Below are positions 35,494 to 44,100 of a stretch of 64,000 nt of DNA, piece after piece (position 1 is the stretch's first letter; each line of letters opens with the position of its first letter). Below the pieces are notes generated by a model that saw only the letters and a program-made list of their open reading frames with translations, was not told the DNA's origin and ran no database searches. The translations under genes and the position numbers were made by a program. The DNA is from Chitinophagaceae bacterium (GTDB lineage Bacteria > Bacteroidota > Bacteroidia > Chitinophagales > UBA10324): positions 55,604 to 119,603 of the forward strand of contig JADJAG010000009.1 of assembly GCA_016704325.1 (NCBI GenBank). The letters run 5' to 3'.

Positions 35494-35968
35494 GGTACGA
35501 AAAAATTATTACCAACCGGCTTGTCAACTTGAAGCACAACGATTATCAGGGCAACATTTTCCTTCATTTTACAGCATTAATTAAGTGGAGCAAACAAAGA
35601 GAGTCAGTCATTAGCGTTATTAAAGTTACTGCATCCTGCATTACTTTTCCTGTGCTTAATGATGTTGCAGCTGATTCACCTGGATGTTACTACTGAAAGG
35701 TAGCTATTGTGATTCAGAAATAAATCACTGAATTGTCAGATTTCAAACCAGGCACGCATCCATCATAATGTAGCCTATTTAAAATGATGATTCTTGCCAT
35801 CACCAATCCGGAGCAGGCAAGTACAATTGTTCTGAATTAAATCTCTTATTTATGATTAAGATCAGCCATGCTCCTGTCAACGCTCATCTTTCGGTTAGTA
35901 AGCTAACCTTTGTTTTGCATCCATGTTTTTCCTTTCATAAACCTGATTAAAGAAAAAGCAACTTAACT
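35494..35968. other. Intergenic region between divergent kelch and sulfur-cassette genes
   Basis: 475 bases. No gene is supported. It holds one inverted repeat near the sulfur cassette (35893-35908). Confidence 0.5.
35893..35908. promoter_or_regulatory. Inverted repeat upstream of the sulfur cassette, possible operator
   Basis: GGTTAG and CTAACC around a TAAG loop, 60 bases before the sqr ATG and directly followed by TTTG (TAACCTTTG, an off-spaced -7-like word). Short enough to be chance. Confidence 0.25.
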
Positions 35969-37207
35969 ATGAAACGATTATTAATCCTGGGAGCCGGTAC
36001 TTCCGGTACGATGATGGCAAATCATTTGAAACACGAACTTGATCAGGAAGAGTGGGAAATTGTAATTATTGATGAATGCGATACGCATTATTATCAACCC
36101 GGGTATTTATTTCTTCCATTCGATCTTTATGCACCGGAAGATATTCAGAAGCCTATTCGTGATTTCATACCCCGTGGCGTGAACTTCATGCATGAGAAAC
36201 TCGATAAGATATTGCCGGCAGAACAAAGGGTTATTTCAGCAAATGGCGACAGTTTTCATTACGACCTACTCATTATCGCTACCGGAACAAAACCTGCACC
36301 AGACGAAACCACAGGCATGTTGGGCAAAGAGTGGAAAAAAAGTGTCTTCGATTTTTATACATATGACGGCGCACTGGACTTAAGGAACAAACTGCGTGAA
36401 TGGGAAGGTGGAAAATTAGTGGTGCACATTACCGAAATGCCCATTAAATGTCCTGTTGCTCCTCTTGAGTTCGCCTTTTTAGCTGATTCCTATTTCAAGC
36501 ATAAAGGCATAAGAGACAAAGTTGACATCACGTTTGTAACTCCGATGAGCGGTGCTTTTACCAAGCCAAAAGCTACTGCAGCTCTTAACCATTTACTTAC
36601 TGAAAAGCATATCAATATCATACCGGACTTTGCGATTGAGCGCATAGATAATGACAACAAGACCATAGTAGATTATGGAGGCAGTTCCGTACCGTTTGAT
36701 TTGCTGGTTACCGTGCCGACAAATAAAGGAGATGCGCTGATTGAGCGTTCAGGCTTAGGTGATGAATTAAACTATGTGCCAACGAATAAAGGCACCCTGC
36801 AATCAAAAGATTACCCTAACATATTTGTGTTAGGTGATGCAAGCAATCTTCCTGCTTCGAAAGCCGGATCGGTAGCACATTTTGAAGCGGAGATACTTAC
36901 GGAGAATATCAAACGATACATTGCCGGAGAACCTTTGAAAGCCGATTTCGACGGACATGCGAATTGCTTTGTAGAAACAGGAAACGGAAAAGCATTGCTA
37001 TTGGATTTTAATTATTCGCATGAACCGGTTGAGGGCGAATTTCCAATTCCCGGCATCGGGCCACTCAGATTATTGAAAGAAAGCCGTATGAATCATATGG
37101 GAAAGATGGCATTCAGGTGGATCTACTGGAATATGCTGTTGAAAGGAACACACATCCCCTTTGTATCAGCTGCTATGTCTGAATCAGGAAAACACTATGA
37201 CAAATAA
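35969..37207 (+). CDS. sqr: Sulfide:quinone reductase-like FAD oxidoreductase
   Basis: 412 residues. The N-terminal Rossmann fold LLILGAGTSGTMMANHL binds FAD; DLLIIATGTKPAPDETTG and NIFVLGDASNLPASKAGSVA (second FAD contact) are typical of the SQR/FCSD branch of two-dinucleotide-binding oxidoreductases. The cysteines are C37, C161 (EMPIKCPVAPLEF, aligned with the essential active-site Cys of SQRs) and C333 (NCFVETG, near the second catalytic Cys). The C-terminal amphipathic segment HMGKMAFRWIYWNMLLKG fits membrane-surface quinone access. It would oxidise sulfide to polysulfide/persulfide and reduce quinone. It is the first gene of a three-gene unit with a TusE/DsrC-like and a DsrE2-like sulfur carrier (14 and 32 base gaps), which strongly supports a sulfur role. 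SQR subtype not assigned. Confidence 0.85.
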   Translation: MKRLLILGAGTSGTMMANHLKHELDQEEWEIVIIDECDTHYYQPGYLFLPFDLYAPEDIQKPIRDFIPRGVNFMHEKLDKILPAEQRVISANGDSFHYDLLIIATGTKPAPDETTGMLGKEWKKSVFDFYTYDGALDLRNKLREWEGGKLVVHITEMPIKCPVAPLEFAFLADSYFKHKGIRDKVDITFVTPMSGAFTKPKATAALNHLLTEKHINIIPDFAIERIDNDNKTIVDYGGSSVPFDLLVTVPTNKGDALIERSGLGDELNYVPTNKGTLQSKDYPNIFVLGDASNLPASKAGSVAHFEAEILTENIKRYIAGEPLKADFDGHANCFVETGNGKALLLDFNYSHEPVEGEFPIPGIGPLRLLKESRMNHMGKMAFRWIYWNMLLKGTHIPFVSAAMSESGKHYDK

Positions 37208-37221
37208 TAAATCTAACTAAC

Positions 37222-37530
37222 ATGGAAAAGATTATTTCAGGAAAAAACATTGCCGTAAATGAAGAAGGCTACCTCACCGATTTCAGTCAATGGAACAAAG
37301 AAATCGGAGAAGCGCTTGCGAAAGAAGCAAATATCACGCTGACGCCAAGACACTGGGAAGTACTTGCTTATCTACAGGAATCGCATAAGAATGAAATTCC
37401 GCTGAGTATAAGGAAAGTAGGCAAGAGTGGTGTTGTAGATATCAAGGAGTTCTATGAATTGTTTCCGCAGGGACCTTTAAAAACCGCTACCAAAATTGCC
37501 GGTATTCCCAAGCCTGTAAGTTGTATTTGA
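37222..37530 (+). CDS. TusE/DsrC-family sulfur carrier protein
   Basis: 102 residues, one TusE/DsrC domain: VNEEGYLTDFSQWNKEIGEA, LTPRHWEVLAYLQE, and the C-terminal arm GPLKTATKIAGIPKPVSCI. The penultimate Cys101 is the conserved sulfur-carrying cysteine. The position of the second DsrC cysteine (eleven residues earlier) is Thr90, so it resembles TusE rather than a sulfite-reductase DsrC. It is also shorter than E. coli TusE, lacking several residues in the middle loop. No TusBCD, MnmA or dsrAB genes are in view. Between the SQR and DsrE2 genes, it probably accepts sulfane sulfur in cytoplasmic trafficking; the direction and final acceptor are unknown. Confidence 0.88.
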   Translation: MEKIISGKNIAVNEEGYLTDFSQWNKEIGEALAKEANITLTPRHWEVLAYLQESHKNEIPLSIRKVGKSGVVDIKEFYELFPQGPLKTATKIAGIPKPVSCI

Positions 37531-37562
37531 AAACTAATAATTCACAACGTAAATCTATAACA

Positions 37563-38045
37563 ATGAGTGAGACTAATGGTGATATCAAAAAAATGATGAT
37601 CATTCTTTCAAAGGCCACTTTAGAGAATGTATACGCCGCTTTTATCCTGGCCAATGGTGCCAGGTCAGAAGGTATCCAGGCAGAAGTATTCTTTACTTTT
37701 TTCGGACTGGAAGCTATTCATAAAAAGAAACTCGAACACCTGCATGTGGCAACAGTTGGTAATCCCGCCATGCATATTCCAACCATGCTGGGCGGATTAC
37801 CTGGAATGGAAGCAATAGCTACCACCATGATGAAGCATGAGATGGAAAAGATCGATATGCCTGATGTGCATGAGTTCCTTGATATTCTCACTGCATCAGG
37901 TGTGAAACTATGGGCCTGCCAGCTTGCAATGGAAATGTTCCATTATAAAAAAGAAGATCTGTATGACGATGTGGATGGTGTGCTGACTGTAGGTGCTTTC
38001 TATAACCGTGGAAAAGGAGAAGGTACGCATATGCTGTTCATCTAA
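37563..38045 (+). CDS. DsrE/DsrF-family (DsrE2-like) sulfur transfer protein
   Basis: 160 residues from ATG 37563; an in-frame extension 14 codons upstream overlaps the previous gene and has no similarity. The sequence KKMMIILSKATLENVYAAFI, LANGARSEGIQAEVFFTFFG, then GVKLWACQLAMEMFHYKKED matches DsrE2-type proteins. Cys119 in WACQLAM is the persulfide-carrying cysteine position. These proteins bind sulfane sulfur and pass it to TusA or DsrC-type partners. It follows the TusE-like gene by 32 bases and ends the cassette. A hydrophobic middle segment (LHVATVGNPAMHIPTMLGGL) is characteristic of DsrE2. A hairpin at 38105-38138 ends the unit. Confidence 0.9.
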   Translation: MSETNGDIKKMMIILSKATLENVYAAFILANGARSEGIQAEVFFTFFGLEAIHKKKLEHLHVATVGNPAMHIPTMLGGLPGMEAIATTMMKHEMEKIDMPDVHEFLDILTASGVKLWACQLAMEMFHYKKEDLYDDVDGVLTVGAFYNRGKGEGTHMLFI

Positions 38046-38104
38046 TTTTGTCGGGATATTCTATGCATCCGGGGAAATAATAAATTTTGTAGCTGTACTT
38101 AAAT

Positions 38105-38138
38105 GGAAACGGGCAATGCTGATGCATTGCCCGTTTCC
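38105..38138. terminator. Hairpin terminator between convergent genes
   Basis: Perfect 15-base arms GGAAACGGGCAATGC and GCATTGCCCGTTTCC with a TGAT loop, followed on the plus strand by GCTTTT. It lies between the DsrE2-like gene and the giant GEVED gene. Confidence 0.85.
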
Positions 38139-38157
38139 GCTTTTAGTAATACCTGCG

Positions 38158-41100
38158 CTATTGCTGAATGGTCAACTTCTTATAGACCGTTTTACCATCC
38201 ATATATAATTGAACATAGTACGCTCCCGCTGCCCAATCGCTGAAATCAAATGTTTTCCTTACAAGACCGGTTGCGGCACCAAAGCTATTTTCATAAACAG
38301 GCTGACCTACAAGGTTGAAGACGCGAACGATTAATTCATCAACAGATTCTGCCAGTTGAAGATCGAGCGTAACAAGGCCGTCTCCCGGGTTTGGATAGAG
38401 ATTCAAATCATAACCATCCTGCATTCCGGCAATACCAGTTTGAATTATTACCTGTACTTGCTGGCTGGTAAAACCAATACATCCATCCGGATCGGTGTAG
38501 GTATAAGTGATCGTATAAGTACCAACGCCTACATTACCAGGACTAAAAGTATTTCCGGTAACACCCGGACCGGAGAAGACACCACCTGCCGGTATGCCTT
38601 CCATAATAGCGGGAGGATCTGTAGTATAATACTGGTCAGCCAGGTCGGCGATCAACACGCCGGGTGCGGGATTAACTGTAACATTTACGGACACAGCAGT
38701 ATCACATCCGGCATCAGGATCATTAACTGTTACCGTAAACGTCATAGTAGCCGGAGGTGCCACCACCACTGTTTGTGCCATTCCATTCTGAGGTTCCATA
38801 CCGGCAATGGCAGGTGACCATTGAAATACGAAGTTACCGGGAGTTAAATTCTCTGCTTCCAACTGAATCGTTTCTCCGAGGCAAATTACATTGTCGCTGG
38901 CTAATGCACTCACTGCCGGTGAATAGATTGCTGCTTCCACAGGCACACGTTCACTGGCACATCCCGGGGCAATATAGTGTACAGTGCCATTCCACTTATA
39001 CGGGTAGCTCGGGTAGCCGAATGGATAATAGTTTGCAGCTCCTTCTTTCAACTGGATGTTTGCATCAGAAGCATATACATTTCCTACGGCAGTTCCGATA
39101 TCGTAATAGATGTAACTGTAATTGGATGATGCAATGTAAAACGCATAGGTCTCACCTGCATCCATATGAATGCTGACCGGTGCAGGAATCAAGGTAGGCA
39201 AACCATAACCGGCAGCAGGAATACCGGTAGCAATGCCGGCAAGTGTCCATGCTCCCGGGTTGGTTTCAAAACCAACATAAGAACCCGGCTTGTAGTAGAT
39301 TTCAAAATCAGCGGTGCCATACTGGAGGTGCGCATCGAAGCCGGTAATGAAAACCTCGTTAATGGCAGTCACGTCAAACATGGAACCTGTTTGTGAATAG
39401 AATCCGGTGTAAGGTGTTGCCAGCGGTGCCGGAGCAGGAAGTCCTTCTTCCACCCAAAAAGTAGTGGTGGAATTTATTACAGGTGTATTAAACGGGGTGC
39501 CTGAGCCAAGATATGAATTCCCTGTTTCAGAATAATACCAGTTCAGATTGCCGGTTCCTGATCCTATCGCACCTAATACAACTGAACCCGGCCCACAATG
39601 CCCGCCTTCGATGCCAATTGGGCCATCAGGAGGGAAATTAACAATGATAGGTTCCTCAGTAGAAGTGCTGGAATTCTGACAGCTTACCTTTGCTACATAA
39701 TACGTTGAAGCCGTCAATACAGGAGTCGCATAAACATCGGAGGTAGCGCCCGGAATGCTTGTGTAAGGTCCGCCGCTGGTGGACGATTTCTGCCAGGAAA
39801 TAGTAGCACCGGGAGAATAATCTTCCAGCGTAAGTGTTGACTGTCCGCTCTCACAAAACTGATCAAGTGTAGAAGAAATAGTACCTGCTATTGGTGTGGT
39901 TAACACGTTTACGGTAACAGTTCCGGAAGCAGAACAGAGTGATGTAGCTTCGGTAACAGTTACAGAATAGGTAGTGGTGGCAACCGGTGAAGCTTGTGGG
40001 TTCATGATTGCAGGATTATTCAATGTTGTTGCAGGCGTCCAGCTGTATATGTAATCCGGGAGGCTGAACTTCCAGGCATCGTTGGTGGCAGTCCATGTGG
40101 CATCTGCATTTCTTCCGGGAACCGTAAGTGCGATGGAGCCATCCCCGTTCTCAATTCCCATCGTATGTCCAAACCAACTGTTTGACGGGTTGCCCGGCAT
40201 AGAGGTGGTATGAATTTCGATCTTATTACTTGTTTCATACAAAATAACCTGTGCAGTTATTGCATCACCACCCTGGTAGTGCTGAATATTATCAAAAGAA
40301 ACCACCAGCTTTCTGTCAGGTGCAACACCGGTCGTATAGTACGAAATTGTTCCACCTAATCCCGGATCCAGATCTTCCCAGGCAAATGCTATGAGATTCT
40401 TCACAAAGCTGTAGTTCGGTAAGTATTGACCGGAACAGCAACCAGGTCCTGTAAACGGATCAAAGGTGAGAAACCCATTGGAGGAAATGTAAAACATGGT
40501 ATAGTCTATACCATAGAATTTAAATGGAAAGCCGACTGGTAATGCCGCACTTACTGATTCATCTGTTAGCGGCACGCTGATGCCTGCAGTAGTTGACACT
40601 GGCGCAAAGGGCACCTGGCTTACACTATAAGTTGCCGAAGGTGTAGAAGCAAGCAAACTTGCAGCGCCACCTGCGCAAATAGCATCGGGAGTTGCAGTCA
40701 CTACTACAAATGGTGGGTCCACAATGCTAATAGTAACGGTATCAGCATTGGTGCAGTTTCCATCAGTGGCAGACACAATGTAACTTGTGGTAACATCCGG
40801 GTTAGCATTTACAGATGGGCCGGATGTAGTACTCAGTCCGTCTGCCGGCGACCAGGAATAGGTTGTATAGGGACCTGTCGCAAGCAAGCTTACTATCTGT
40901 CCGGACCCTACGCAGATCGCTGCCGATGATGGAGTTGGTGTTACGGTGATTTCAGTTGACGGAGTTACATTGGCTTGTACAGGCACTCTGGCTGATTCAC
41001 ATAAAGTACTGTAATTGACCTGCCAGTCATAATAGTAGAAATAATAGGTACCACCATAAGCGCTGCCAGTTATTGACAACACCTCGTCTATTGTGTAAGG

Positions 41101-44100
41101 ATAGGTAGCCCCGTAATCATTACTGTACAAATTTATGCTGCCAAATGTCCATCCAAGGTGAAAGTTATTTCCTGTATACAATTCAAAATTCAAAGGGATA
41201 AACGTTTTTTGATTGACTTGTGCATCGGTAACAGCATAGGTTACTGATTGAATCACGTTGAAGTTTTGATCAGTCCATTGGATCAGTACATTACCCGGAG
41301 AAGCAGGATAAACATAAACTCCTTCCAGGACACAATCCTTATAGACATTAAAGTACTGGTAAGCATAGTTATAGTACTGATTGATGGGTCCCATGTTGTA
41401 ATCTGCCGGGCCCACATTTCCTACGTTCACAGTACCTGTACCCGCGGCTGCATAATAGGTGGTTGGTGTATTTACAAAAGTGGTAAAATCAGAAGGGCTG
41501 CTGCTGTAATAGAGCGGTGAGCCCCCTGTTTCATTCTCATACCAAAGTACATAGTCGCCATTTCCGGAAGCCTGCAGCGTTACATTTCCTTCACCGCAAA
41601 CGGTATCATCAGTAGTCGTTGTGATGGCTTCACTGCCTCCCACTTTTACTTCAACCGGTTCTGAATAGGCTGTTTGACCTGAGCCGGTACAAGTGATTGC
41701 CGTGCGATAATAGGTGGTAACAGATAAGCCGGCATCATAATTTGTATTGGTAGCACCGGGAATATCAGTCCAGCCGGAACCATCCGGAGATTGTTGCCAT
41801 TGAAAAACAAGGCCGGCGAATGCACTAAAACCACTTACCGTAAGAATTGAATTACTTCCTGCTCCGCAGATTACAGAAGGCTCAGCCGAAGAAGCGCCGG
41901 CAACCGGAGTACCGGTACATAGCGGTGGTGGTGTAATCGTAATCATGTAATCTTCCACCTCTCCATAGTAAAAACTGCTATTGCAAAAATCACTGGCTGT
42001 AAGAGTGCTGGCATAAACGCAACGTACTCTCATACGGCGGTCACCGTAAAATGCAGGGTCAACAGGAATTGTAATAGCACCTGTAAAAAGCTGATTGCTT
42101 GAGGAAGGAGATGCATACACAAACTCACCCGGATCACCAAAGTCAGCATTGTTGTTGTAGTCAATCCAAATTCCAAATCCTTGTCCATAGATGGGGCCTG
42201 ACTGCACAGTCAGGTCATACGTGGAACCACCCTGCACTTCAGTAGTATAGAGTCCGGGATCGTAATAGATGTAATTATTTATGTTTCCATTACAGCCCGA
42301 AAATAAATTTGACAAAGTATTCAGCGTAAAATTATCAATATAGTCACCTGAGGAACAGAAGGTGCCATAAGTAGGCACGCAAAGATTTATTTCCCTGCTG
42401 CCTGATGGTGCCGACAGGTATGGAGTCTGTGTACCACCGGAACCGTTCATTTCTATTTGCGTGCATTGCGCATCAAGGAAATCACCGAGGTTGGCACCGG
42501 CCGACACATCAAATGCAATCCAGAAATAATTGGTACCTGCATTTAAAACCTGGTTTCCTGTAATTGGAGCAGCAAGTGTGGTGCTTGATCCAAACAAAGC
42601 AACCGGGGCGAATACCGATGAATTGCCAGTATAGTAAATTTTGACATTGGTAACATCATTTCCAAAATTGGAAGAACCGGTAGCATTTACCGTGAAGGAG
42701 GTAGCTGCAAAAGGGGTAAGTGCTCCGGTAGTCACTATCTGTATACCCATGATCTCTGCATCGGGAACACCGGGCAAAATCGTGGATAGATTGTTTTGTG
42801 TGGTGGTGCTGGAAACATAAGTCATATCAGTCACTGCCGGTGAAAGTGTGATGATATAATCCTCCGTTTCACCATAATAAAAATCAACACAGGATTCTGT
42901 AGCGGTAACCAATGCATAGTCTTTGGATCTTACGCGCATGCGGCGATCGCCAACGTATGCCGGGTTGCTGCCGATTGTTATGGTACCAAACTGACTACCA
43001 AATCCAATGAACGGAGAAGAAAATACGAACTCATCATTATCCGTAAAGTCTCCATCATTATTGAAATCAATCCAAACACCGAAACCAACAGCCGACCAGG
43101 ATGGTCCGCCGTCAAGCTGTATATCATACGTTTCACCCAATGCCAGCGAGGTGGTGGTATTTCCGTACTGTGGGTATAACGTATAGCTGCCGGTATAGCT
43201 GCAACCGGTAAAAGTATTAGAAAGCGTATTGAGAATAACCCCATCAGTATTTCCATAATAGCAACCATAAATGGAATTCGGTATGCAGTAGTCAATAGTT
43301 CTGTTACCTGAAGGCGCTGTTACAACCGGCGTTTGTGTTCCTCCTCCACCGGTCATTCCCACGGATGTACATTCAGCATCAATCACATCACCCATAGACC
43401 CTGTTGCCGAAAGATCGTAGGATACCCAGAAGTAATTGGTTCCGGTTGCTAAAACCTGGTTACCACTTATCGGTGCACTTAAATCAACAGAAGATCCGAA
43501 AAGATTTGTTGCAGAAAATGCCGGACTGGTACCGGAGTAATACACTTTCACATTACTCACATCTCCAAGAAAATCAGAACAGCCATTTGAATTGATGGTT
43601 AAAGAATTTACTGCAAATGGAGACTGGCTTCCTGCCACTGCTATCTCTATTCCTATTACTTCCACATCCGGTTGACCAAGCGATACATTACTGATGTTGT
43701 TTTGCGTAGTGGTTGCAGAAACGAACGACATAGGACCGGGAGGCGTGATGGTAATGGTGTAATCTTCTGATTCCCCATTATTAAAAATCAGGCTACACGC
43801 CTGGAAAGGTGAAAATATACTATACGCTTGAGAGCGGATACGCATGCGATGCTCTCCGATAAACGCCGTATTATTTGGAATAGAGATGATTCCTGTCTGC
43901 ACGGCATTTGTATAAAATGGAGAGGCGAAAACAAATTCATCTGCATCATCAAAATCTCCGTCATTGTTGAAGTCTATCCAGACACCGAATCCCACATAGT
44001 CAAATTCATAACCGGAAAGTGATATGTAATTCTGCGATCCGATTTCCATACTGGTGGTCAGACTGCCGGTCGGTTCATAATTGATATAGGCATCCGGATT

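Noticed and set aside
38356..39176. Plus-strand frames within the first giant cargo gene
   Set aside because: Shadows of the Thr/Ser/Pro-rich coding strand; no independent support.
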